Shown here one piece after another: positions 32,911 through 42,027 of a stretch of 64,000 bases of DNA. Position 1 is the first letter of the stretch. Each line of letters begins with the position of its first letter. Under the pieces are notes generated by a model. It was given only the letters and a program-made list of their open reading frames with translations. It was not told the DNA's origin and searched no databases. Source of the DNA: Bombardia bombarda (taxonomy: Eukaryota; Ascomycota; Sordariomycetes; Sordariales; Lasiosphaeriaceae); contig JAULSR010000007.1 in the NCBI GenBank assembly GCA_030512295.1, positions 434,001-498,000 of the forward strand. Direction: 5' to 3'. A program made the translations under genes and the position numbers.

Positions 32911-34418
32911 ATGTCGTCCGCCACCGCAAACGCTATCCGTACCTCCCTCCGCCAATCTTCCTTCTCACGCGCAGCTTTCCCGTCCACCCCTCGCTTCAAC
33001 CCCTCCTCCTTCGCAACATCAGCCTCGAGCTTCCGTCGCGCCATGGCTTCTGCTGCCTTCACCAAGATCAAGGTCAAGAACCCCATCGTCGAGCTCGATG
33101 GCGACGAGATGACCCGCGTCATCTGGAAGGACATCAAGGACAAGTTCATCTACCCCTACCTCGATGTCGACCTCAAGTACTACGACCTCGGTCTCGAGTA
33201 CCGTGACGAGACCAACGACAAGGTCACCACCGACGCCGCCGAGGCCATCATCAAGTACTCTGTCGGTGTCAAGTGCGCTACCATCACCCCCGACGAGGCC
33301 CGCGTCAAGGAGTTCAACCTGAAGCAGAGTGAGTTTTGTTGCTATTTTATTATTCCCATCTTTTCTGACCAGATAACACAGTGTGGCTCTCCCCCAACGG
33401 CACCATCCGCAACGCCCTCGGCGGCACCGTGTTCCGCGAGCCCATCGTTATCGATCGCATCCCCCGCTTGGTGCCCGGCTGGAAGAAGCCCATCATCATC
33501 GGCCGCCATGCCTTTGGTGATCAGTACCGCGCCAAGGACCTGGTCGTCCCCGGCCCCGGCAAGCTGAGCATGGTCTACACCCCCGAGGGCGGTGCGCCCC
33601 AGGAGATCAAGGTCTTTGACTTCAAGGCCGGCGGCGTTGCCCAGACCCAGTACAACACCGATGAGAGCATCACCGGCTTTGCCCAGGCATCCTTCAAGCT
33701 CGCCCTCGCCAAGGGGCTCCCCCTGTACATGAGCACCAAGAACACCATCCTCAAGAAGTACGACGGCCGTTTCAAGGACATCTTCCAAGATATCTTTGAC
33801 CGCGAGTACAAGGAGGCCTTTGACGCCAAGGGTATTTGGTATGAGCACCGTCTCATTGACGACATGGTCGCCCAGATGATGAAGAGCAGCGGCGGCTACA
33901 TTATGGCCCTGAAGAGTGAGCCCCCCCCCCTTTTTTTTTTTTGGCGTTGTCTTCCCCGCAGCACCAAGTAATAACTAACAAAACTCAATCCAGACTACGA
34001 TGGTGATGTTCAGTCCGACATTGTCGCCCAGGGCTTCGGCTCCCTGGGTCTCATGACTTCCGTTCTCATCACCCCCGATGGCAAGACCTTCGAGTCTGAG
34101 GCTGCCCACGGTACCGTAACCCGCCACTACCGCGAGCACCAGAAGGGTCGCGAGACCTCCACCAACCCCATCGCCTCCATCTTCGCATGGACCCGCGGTC
34201 TGATCCAGCGCGGTACCCTCGACGAGACACCCGAGGTCGTTGCCTTTGCCGAGAGCCTCGAGAAGGCCTGCATTGACACTGTCGATATCGATGGCATCAT
34301 GACCAAGGACTTGGCTCTCGCCTGTGGCAAGACTGCTCGCGAGGACTACGTCACCACATCCGAGTACCTCAATGCCGTTGAGAGGAGGATGAGGACTGTC
34401 CTCAAGGAGAAGCTGTAA
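32911..34418 (+). CDS. Isocitrate dehydrogenase (NADP+), mitochondrial form
   Basis: Three exons (32911-33328, 33382-33915, 33994-34418) encode 458 residues. The enzyme oxidatively decarboxylates isocitrate to 2-oxoglutarate and makes NADPH. The first 44 residues are rich in Ser, Arg and Ala with no acidic residue, a mitochondrial presequence. The conserved enzyme starts at IKVKNPIVELDGDEMTRVIW. SPNGTIRNALGGTVFREPI, YEHRLIDDMVAQMMKSSGGY and the family signature NYDGDVQSDIVAQGFGSLGL are intact, the last rebuilt by splicing. A second ATG at 33043 (gcgccATGgc) would give a 414-residue protein without the presequence, as in the dual-start NADP-IDH of Aspergillus nidulans. The C-terminus ends in KEKL, not a standard peroxisomal SKL-type signal. 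The second intron begins with an unusual C/T homopolymer tract. Confidence 0.96.
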
Positions 34419-35955
34419 ATGTCGACCAGTCGTCCATCACACACCTCACTCCGTTTGGTCTACGAGCAGCGCCATGATAGCGGCAGCCCCTAAGTATAGA
34501 GGAAGAACGAGAAACGAGAGTTTTTACTGCATCTAAAGAATCAAGACAGATTTCAGGAAAACAGAATTCCAGAACAATATGTCTGGCTTTGTTTGTCTGC
34601 ATTTTGCATCGCATCGCATCGCATAGCATGGCATTGCATTGCATACACCACATCACCGCCACACATACACACACGCATTGCATTGCATCTCACAGAGCTT
34701 ACCATACCTACCGCACTATACCCATTCGCAGGAAGGAAGAATAAGGCGACCCACCCACCCCCCTTTTGTATATTTTCTTCCATCGGATCTCATTATGCCG
34801 GGTTGTTATGCCGGGTGGAAAGAATTGCTAGGATTTTCTGTTTTGCCTGTTGTCTACGTTCGTTCGCCGCTTCTGGCTGAGGAGGAAAGGCTGGGTTTTT
34901 TTTGTACATAGAGATGCCAGGGCTTGTTTCATGAACATATCTACTTTGCTACGTACATACATTACTCGATTGACTGTGAAGTACGGTAGCATTCGTACCG
35001 TGGTATTTGTTAAGAGTGATTCTATGACATGTTTTCGTTGTAGGTAGATAAAAGACTTGCAGTGTTGAGAACCGATGTATATATTCGTCCTTTTTTCGAA
35101 ACGAGCAGAAATAAGTCAGTGGGTAAGGTTATCATTGACAGCTTCAGATTGGCAGCAACAAGCACGGCAATGATATCCACGATAAGTTATGGCTCGCTTG
35201 TACTTTGTATATATATAATACACGTATCAGTGTATATAAACACACACTGACCTTCTATTCTCTTCCTCGCCTTTGGTTTCTCGACGTTTATGGTTGGCTC
35301 GATGACACGGGCTCTTTTCCCCTCATCCGTTCTCTCATGTTTCCGTTCCGTATCATCAAACCCGTTTCCCTCAGCAATTACGTAATCGAGTATTAATATA
35401 CACACCACGACGACCGCTTCATTATCCAAAAATGATTAGCGAGTGCTTTCATGATGCCAAAATATGCCAATACAACCATGGAATATGGAGGGCTGACTGG
35501 CTAATTGAAACTGAAAGAATAAAATAAAACACGTAGAAGTATTTAAAACCGACCCAAAGCTCAGAAATCCTCCCATCCATCCGTCCGTCCATCCATTCAC
35601 GCATCTGTCCTTCTGTTCTCGGCTCGCTGCGGGACGGTAGTTTCCCCTGACACACGTCTCAAAACCAGACTGCGCCTGTTTGATCGGTTGCCGAATTCTG
35701 TCTCCTTGCTACCTACGACTTTTTCTTGAGTATTTCCAAGTAACAAAGGGAAGAAAGTTCCTCCGCTTCTTCTACTTCTTTCGTCCGTTTCCCTCGCCTC
35801 TCATTCGATCGCTGCCGCTACTACCGCTCTAATCACCTCAGTTCAGAGCCGTAGTCGAACACCGGCATCACCACCCTCATAACTATGCTAAACCTCGAGT
35901 GGCCAAGACAAGGGGGGGGGGAGTAATGCTATCACAAATAGATAAAAATAAGGCT
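34419..35955. other. Convergent intergenic region
   Basis: These 1.5 kb lie between the 3-prime ends of isocitrate dehydrogenase (plus) and the Iec3-like gene (minus). There is a GCATC/GCATT run at 34606-34645. AT-rich sequence lies around 35200-35260 and 35510-35545, and G9 at about 35911-35919. No coding potential is evident. Confidence 0.5.
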
Positions 35956-37325
35956 CTAATCATCGCCACCCCTGTCACCGCCCCTCTCTCCACCGTTGCT
36001 CTTCCTCGACCTCTTAGGCGCTGACGTTGGTGTGCCCTCGACACCACCTCCACTCTCGCTCTTCCTCTTCTTCTTGGTTGGCCTGCTCGATCCGCCCTTG
36101 GGCCTATACCCGGGATCCTCATCCAGGACGCGTTTGCGCTTGCCCTTTCCGCCGACGGCAGCGGCGCTGGGCGTGGAAGCATTGGCGTCATGCATGATGC
36201 TATCGTCGTCAAACTCGACGCTGTCGGCTGGTACGGCGGCTGCTGCGAGTGCTGCTGCGGCGTGTTTTTCCCTTGCATTTGCACGCTGCTTACGCGTCGA
36301 GTTTGGACCCCCTTCACGCCGGGCGTTTCACTGTGTTGTTCTTGCTGCCGTTTGCCCTTGCCGCGGCCGCGGCCGGAGGAGGTGTGTGATGTGTGGTTGT
36401 TGACGCTGTGCTCGTCGCCGTGGTCCTTGTGGTTGCTGTCGGGGTGGGTCTCGCCGTCCTGGAGGAAGGTCTTGGGCGCGTGCTTGCGCAGCCAATTGTA
36501 GACGGAGGTGGGGTTGCGGAGGGCGAAGTCGCGGTTGTTGGATTGTAAGAGGGTATTGTCCCTGTCTTTGGGGTTGGTGGATGGATGGTGATGAGCTATG
36601 CTGCCGGTGGCAAGCGGTGCGAGGGTGGGCAGCAGAGGGGGCATCACACCCGTCTTATCGAGCTCCTTCCTGGCGAGGTTGGTGTCAATCTCGTATATGT
36701 AGTTGTCGATCTCGTCTGCGGTGAGGAAGGATGGTGGATGCGACTGGCCCTGTGATGGGTCGGCAGGTGAGTCGCGGCCGGCTTCTAGATCGGCGAGCAG
36801 GTCTGGGAAGTGCTCGGCAGCGGAGGCGTAGCGGGCATGGGGTGTTTCTTCAAGGAGCTGGCGGTAGGATTTGGCGGGTGGAGCGCCGTCGAAGTGGTAG
36901 TCGGGGTGGTCAAGGTCGAGCGAGAGGCTGTTGTCGGCGTCGGACGACAAGTCAAGGCTGAGGTCGAAGCGCTTCTCGGGAGGGATCTGGGCGCAGTTGT
37001 TTACGTCGAGGAGCAGGTCGAGGAGACGGCTGCAGAGTAGTGTTAGCAGGCGGGCGAATGGTTCGGTTGATGCAAATAGGAAATAGGATAGGTGCTTGTG
37101 ATGGACTGACTCCTTCTGGACGGCGAGCCTTCGGGCGGTGGCCAGGGCCTTTTGCTCCAGCCTGTGCAGCTCCTCGCCCTCGTGCATCTTCTGGTCAAAG
37201 ACAATGCGCATCTTGCGGTACTTCTTCTTCCACGAGCGATAGGTTGGCCTATCATCGGCCATCCTAGTGTCGCCCGAGTCTTCCTCCTTGACCTCGAAAT
37301 CCCGGTCGCGCGCGTCGGGGTCCAT
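35956..37325 (-). CDS. INO80 complex subunit Iec3-like protein (frame break near C-terminus)
   Basis: Two exons (37325-37111, 37029-35956) meet by an 81-base intron. Start MDPDARDRDFEVKEEDSGDT is the first ATG in frame. The N-terminal conserved block PTYRSWKKKYRKMRIVFDQK, EELHRLEQKALATARRLAVQ-KD and RLLDLLLDVNNCAQIPPEKR matches the Iec3 family, a fungal subunit of the INO80 chromatin remodeller. A second block, TADEIDNYIYEIDTNL, follows. The coding length is one base short of a multiple of three. After GVKGV the frame that starts the gene loses its character, while the adjacent frame gives REKHAAAALAAAAVPADSVE, a lysine-rich nuclear-signal region (GGKGKRKRVLDEDP, RPTKKKRKSESGG) and a stop at 35956-35958. 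The break coincides with a G5 run (plus-strand 36308-36312). One additional G would give 429 residues. Sequencing error or a recent mutation are both possible. Confidence 0.8.
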
Positions 37326-37976
37326 TGTGTTGTCGTCGCCAATCGCCTGTTTGCTCGTATGGTGGGTGGGTGATGAGAAGATGTGTTTGGCACTCAAATA
37401 AAGCCGGATGAAGAAAAGATGGCGTCGTCTGCTCGGGGGCTGGGTTTAATGGCTGGCGAAAGTGGTGAAATGCCCTGAAGGCCGACGAGGAAGTTTGACT
37501 TTGAGCTGTGTGTGTCAGAAGGCAGCCTTCAAGCGGCAGCCGTTGGTGTTGGATCCAATGGATGCGCGTCCAAGCCGCACCCTGGCTCTGCGATCAGGAG
37601 GAAGGGTTAGGGTTAGGGACAGTGCGCAATACCTGAGTGGCGCGTCAAAAAAACTCTTGGTTTCAATTGGATACACATTTCAGTAACACGGGCGTCGAAT
37701 TACATCGCATACAGTTCGAATTGGGATTCGAGAACGTCGACGGACGTTTGTCGCAACTGCTAACTATTGGCTCCTAAACAACCACTTACATGTGAAGATA
37801 TAATCTTGAATCTGGACATTGCAGCTGTTGATATCGTGTTCGCTGCGTCGCGCTGCGCCTTTTCAGCCCAATTCAAAGGCGGAAGACCTGAACTGGTAAA
37901 CGCATAGTGGCCTTGGTACTTTACCGTACTGAAATATTTCATCAATGGAGGGGTAAAAATGTAATAATCATGCACA
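37326..37976. promoter_or_regulatory. Bidirectional promoter region between Iec3-like and MYG1 genes
   Basis: These 651 bases separate two divergent genes. The standout element is the telomere-like GGGTTAGGGTTAGGG at 37603-37617. No coding sequence is evident. Confidence 0.55.
37603..37617 (+). promoter_or_regulatory. Interstitial telomere-like repeat (TTAGGG, 2.5 units)
   Basis: GGGTTAGGGTTAGGG is the fungal telomere unit, here about 280 bases upstream of the Iec3-like start and 360 upstream of MYG1. In other fungi, Tbf1/Myb-type telobox proteins bind such sites in promoters. A role here is inferred. Confidence 0.5.
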
Positions 37977-39239
37977 ATGGAATCTGGGCCGCAAAAAACC
38001 CATCCCGAGTTGCCTCCTCCTCTTCATCTGAGAGCACCACCTCAAACTGCCATTGACCAGTCCTCTCCTCTTCCAACCGCTACAACCACACCCTCGTGCA
38101 TGCTCCGGGCTTCAGTCCTATCAATCCTCAAAATGGCTGCCGAAAGCGCCCCCAAGAAACTGTGCACCACGATCGGCACCCACAATGGGCACTTCCACGC
38201 CGACGAGGCCCTGGCCGTCTACATCCTACGGAAGCACGTCGCCGCATACAAAGACGCCAAGCTGGTCCGTACACGCGACCCCGCCCTGCTCAAGCCCTGC
38301 AGCATCGTCGTCGACGTCGGTGGCGAATTCAAGCCCAAAGAGCTTCGCTTCGATCACCACCAGAGCGACTTCGAAGAGACATTCTCCAAACACCACAAAA
38401 CCAAACTCTCCAGTGCCGGGCTCGTTTACAAGGAGTTCGGTCGCGAAATCCTAGCGGCCACCCTCCACACCAACAAGGAGGACGAGCTGGTCGGCCTAGT
38501 CTATAACAAGTTCTACGAGGGCTTCATCGAGGCGCTGGACGCGCATGACAATGGCATCGCTGCCTATGACAACCCAGGCGAGAGAAAGTTCTCCGAGGAC
38601 TCCTTCACCCTGGGCGCAATGGTCGGCCGGCGGAACCCCAGGTCGAGCAAGATGCCCTCTGACCCCGTGGAGGCGCAAGCTGTGGAGGACAAACATTTCG
38701 AAATCGCAAGTCAGCGTATTGGTGAGGAGTTCGATTACGAGCTGGAATACTACACCAGCGTGTGGCCGCAGGCGGGAGGAATTGTCGAGTCTGCTTACAA
38801 CGAGCGGAAGCAGTACGACCCCGACGGGCGTATCATCGTCTTCAAGGGCCACTCAGCAGCCTGGAAGGACCACCTGTTCACGCTGGAAGCGGAACAACAG
38901 GGCGGCCCTGACGTGCAGAAGGAGAATGGCGAGGAGCAAAAGGGCAAGGAGCAGAAGGGTGTGCTGTATGTGCTGTACCCTGAGAGCGCTGCCCCAGGTT
39001 CCAAATGGAGGATCCAGTGTGTACCCGACTCCAAGGGCTCATTCAACAGTCGTAAGAAGCTTCCTGCGGCGTGGAAAGGTTTGAGAGACGAGGAACTGGA
39101 TGACGTTGCAGGCATCGAGGGCTGTGTCTTCGTGCATCCTGGACGCTTCATGGGCGGAAACAAGACGTTTGAGGGCGCGCTGGCCATGGCGAAGAAGGCG
39201 CTGGAGACTCCGCTGGAGAAGACTGCACTGGAGAACTAG
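37977..39239 (+). CDS. MYG1-type metal-dependent exonuclease
   Basis: A single exon encodes 420 residues of the MYG1/UPF0160 family, DHH-superfamily phosphoesterases. Human MYG1 is a 3-prime-5-prime RNA exonuclease of mitochondria and nucleolus. Metal-site motifs are visible: TIGTHNGHFHADEALAVYIL (His/Asp cluster), SIVVDVGGEF, KELRFDHHQSDFEETF (DHH), EALDAHDNGIAAYDNPG and, near the end, VFVHPGRFMGGNKTFEGAL. The enzyme core starts around residue 60. Three in-frame ATGs exist: 37977, 38101 (MLRASVLSILKMAAESAPKK, which looks like a mitochondrial presequence) and 38134. The second is as likely as the first to be used. A charged insert (KENGEEQKGKEQKG) sits near residue 320. Confidence 0.92.
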   Translation: MESGPQKTHPELPPPLHLRAPPQTAIDQSSPLPTATTTPSCMLRASVLSILKMAAESAPKKLCTTIGTHNGHFHADEALAVYILRKHVAAYKDAKLVRTRDPALLKPCSIVVDVGGEFKPKELRFDHHQSDFEETFSKHHKTKLSSAGLVYKEFGREILAATLHTNKEDELVGLVYNKFYEGFIEALDAHDNGIAAYDNPGERKFSEDSFTLGAMVGRRNPRSSKMPSDPVEAQAVEDKHFEIASQRIGEEFDYELEYYTSVWPQAGGIVESAYNERKQYDPDGRIIVFKGHSAAWKDHLFTLEAEQQGGPDVQKENGEEQKGKEQKGVLYVLYPESAAPGSKWRIQCVPDSKGSFNSRKKLPAAWKGLRDEELDDVAGIEGCVFVHPGRFMGGNKTFEGALAMAKKALETPLEKTALEN

Positions 39240-40058
39240 ATAGCCACCACAGCCAGATGGACAATCAATGAGTAGGGCTCCATGCAAAAGAAATTGATTC
39301 ACTGTTGATCAACTCCATTCAAAGAGTTTACAGTACAAACAAACGATAACAGCACCAACGCGGGCCATTTGAGGGGTATCTTTCATGTGTGTTCGTTCTC
39401 ATCTCGCATTTCTCTGCTCCCTCTCCCAAAAGTTATCCCCTGTATGACACTATAGCAATGCTGAGCAAAGTCGCTCCCACAATCTAGGTGCTCAGTCACC
39501 TTTCACCATCCCATTCCTTCCTTCTCCCAACTAACAAACACAGTGATAAAAAAAAACCAGGACAAATGAATAAATTTGATGAGAAAGAGATATCAGAAAC
39601 CGCGTGTTGCGTTGCTTAGTAAAGATAGGCATCGGCTCCGTTGCTGAAGCCAGAGAAAGGGACCAGATGTGATGATCATAAACGCGCGCGTTAACAAAAC
39701 ACAAAAGATCGCAGCAGAGCCACCGCAGCTGAGACGGAATAAAGGCCGGCGTCAGTCAGGCGTAGATCTAAACCACCATGGTAGTCTTTATCCTGGCCGA
39801 GACTGTGCATAACTCGGTGTTTGGAGCACACCGTGACGGCAGCGTAGATGATGGTGTGGTAGCGCGGTTTCTTGTTGACCTTGTTGACCTTGTTGGGCTG
39901 GATAGCTTGTTCCTTAACCTTGTCGCTCGCTGCCGCTCTCTCGGGCCGGGGTGGCCGCAATCCAATCGATCTCGAATCTCGAAAGCAATCATAGCGCAAA
40001 AGCACACTCAGATATCCCTGGCAGCCGGTGGCTGTAGCAAGTGTACTTTGCATGCCCT
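39240..40058. other. Convergent intergenic region
   Basis: These 819 bases lie between the 3-prime ends of the MYG1 gene (plus) and the endosulfine gene (minus). Contents are AT-rich sequence with an A9 run near 39547. No gene is seen. Confidence 0.5.
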
Positions 40059-40618
40059 TCATCGCCGGATGGGAATTGCGTCCTTGGTTGCCTGAGGGGA
40101 AGTGGCGGCGCCACTGTTATCTGCCTCCTTTTTCTGCTGAGCCGTCTCGCTCCCCTCAAGGTCGTCGGCGCTCGTCTCGCGGTTCAGGAAGCTGCTCTCC
40201 TTGACGGGGCTCCCGGCCTGCTGGGACAGGCCGATGGTGCCGCCGTGTTGCTGGTGGACGTGCTGAAGATGGGGAAGCACGCTGCCGATGCTGCCGCCGA
40301 AGCCGTTGGGACTGGTGACGGGGCTCGACAGGTGGGGGATATTCTCGGGCACGGGGTGCTGGCTGCCCACCGAGCCCGTGTCGACGCTGTCGCCCTTGCC
40401 CGCCTTGCTCATGGCGTAGTCGCCGCTGTCAAAGTACTTGCGCTCCTTGAGGTGCTTGGCGAAGTGGTCGCTCTTGCTGGGGAGCTTGCCGTAGAGGCGG
40501 AAGAGACGCTGCTCCTCGGGGGAGAGGGACTGGCAGATATCAGCGACGGCCAATGCCTGAGACTCGACATGCGCTTTATTACCTTGACGTCGACCTTCTT
40601 GGCCTGGTGGGGGTTCAT
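40059..40618 (-). CDS. igo1: Endosulfine family protein (Igo1-like PP2A inhibitor)
   Basis: Two exons (40618-40583, 40529-40059) give 168 residues. The conserved core reads MNPHQAKKVDVK-SLSPEEQR, LFRLYGKLPSKSDHFAKHLK and ERKYFDSGDYAMSKAGKG. Ser47 of FDSGDY is the residue phosphorylated by Greatwall/Rim15 kinase. The phosphorylated protein inhibits PP2A-B55, linking nutrient limitation to quiescence and mRNA protection in yeast. The remaining two thirds is a low-complexity Ser/Gly/Gln-rich tail ending in AIPIRR. The 53-base intron was chosen because it joins VDVK directly to SLSPEEQR, as in other fungi. The closer acceptor would make a 26-base intron, too short to be credible. Confidence 0.93.
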
Positions 40619-42027
40619 GATGGGCGGTTGGTCGGAGAGAGAATGGGCGCAGGGTGCAGGGTGCACTGGGTGCTGGGTGCTGGGTGCTGGGTGCTGGCGT
40701 TTCAATCGGCTGGCTGCGGTCGCGAGCACACCTGTTGCAATCGCTCGTTTTTTGCCTTGATATAGAAGGTAGTTCTAGTGCGGTATCGTATTGTGCACTT
40801 GTTCGTCGGGTATCAAAGCGAGGTTGTCAGGAGGGGGGTGCTGGTTGCTTTGTCTTGGCTCTTTGGGCTTCAGTCGTCGGTCGGGGGTCCAAGACTGACT
40901 CCAGGGAGGGGGCGAGACCGACTAGGGAACGGCGGGTGGGACTTGGAAGTGGGGGTGCTAGGCTAGTCACTGAAGGCGCTGATGTGGGCGATTAGTGGCG
41001 CTGCTGTTTGACTCCAGTTGCCTGTCGTGGAGAACGGAGAATGGGCACTGGGGGGATGCGGTTCATGTCTCGACCCAAAAAAAAAAAAAAAAAGGACTTT
41101 GGCTGTATCTAAGACTTTAATACTGATTCATAAGGATTCTGCAACCCTGCTTGTTTGATCCATTTGTTTATCTATTACCATTGGCTTAGGTTTCCAAAGT
41201 GGAAGTTGACAAACAATGCACTGGCCACTCTTGTTTGCCAGGCGACCACATTCATGCGGTTGCCAACAGACCCCAGCAAATAAATCGCTTTGACGACTTT
41301 CTCACCAATGACAGTCTATAAAAACGATACTTGCTAACCTCGACCCCGGTAAAGTGACGGAACGGCAGTGATCTGGTGCAGGGGTAAATAGCCGGAGACA
41401 GTGCGAAATACATTCCAAAAGTATCCATACTGTGTTTACGTACCTTAGCTAAAGGGCTCCATGGACTTGCAGACAAGGGAGGCACCCTAGGTATTAGTAA
41501 TTTGCAAGTGATGTCACCTGTTTGTAAGTTAGTTCTCTACAACCCGTCAGAAGAGCCAGGTACCGTGACATCTGCCTGATGGGTTATTATGTTTGATTAG
41601 GATTCTCACCTTTTAGGACTCCGGGGTATTCATGATATATAAACGGATAGACTTACATGGGAATTATGAGGTTAACATTTCGTGTTTTCAAGTGTTTTCA
41701 AATCTTTCATGCGGTGAATGTTGATGTCCAGCTCTTTGTACACGCCCAAAGCGACCATATTGGCTATCCATCGTCCACCTGCAAGTCTCGTTTCAACGAC
41801 GAAAAAAAGATGGTTGATTATGGAAATAATGCACACAAAGTCACTCCCGTCATGACGGTGAAACAATATAATATATTGAAACCTCGATTCCCGTGCAGTA
41901 GTCCACATAGACGCTTACCCATGGCCATGATTCTCTCCAGAACTCCATCCTATGCAATGTTATATCGTGTCATGTCATGCGTCCAAACCTCACACACTCA
42001 GAAATGACTGGGCTCAGCGTGTATGAT
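40619..42027. other. Intergenic region between endosulfine and glutaminase genes
   Basis: This 1.4 kb holds the endosulfine promoter (with a GGGTGCT repeat at 40651-40697) and the glutaminase 3-prime flank. An A18 run lies near 41078-41095. Short frames near 41252-42007 show no domain. Confidence 0.5.
40651..40697. repeat. GGGTGCT 7-mer tandem repeat
   Basis: About five copies of GGGTGCT/GGGTGCA just upstream of the endosulfine start codon. They therefore lie in its leader or core promoter. Confidence 0.85.

Noticed and set aside
40557..40582. 26-base intron in the endosulfine gene
   Set aside because: It is too short for fungal splicing. The 53-base choice restores the conserved VDVK-SLSPEEQR junction.
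40041..40760. 239-codon frame antisense to the endosulfine gene
   Set aside because: It contains the complement of a well-supported conserved gene. The Leu/Ala/Gly-rich translation has no family signature.
41078..41095. A18 run as a retroposon tail
   Set aside because: No target-site duplication or reverse-transcriptase-like sequence lies next to it. It is treated as a simple homopolymer.
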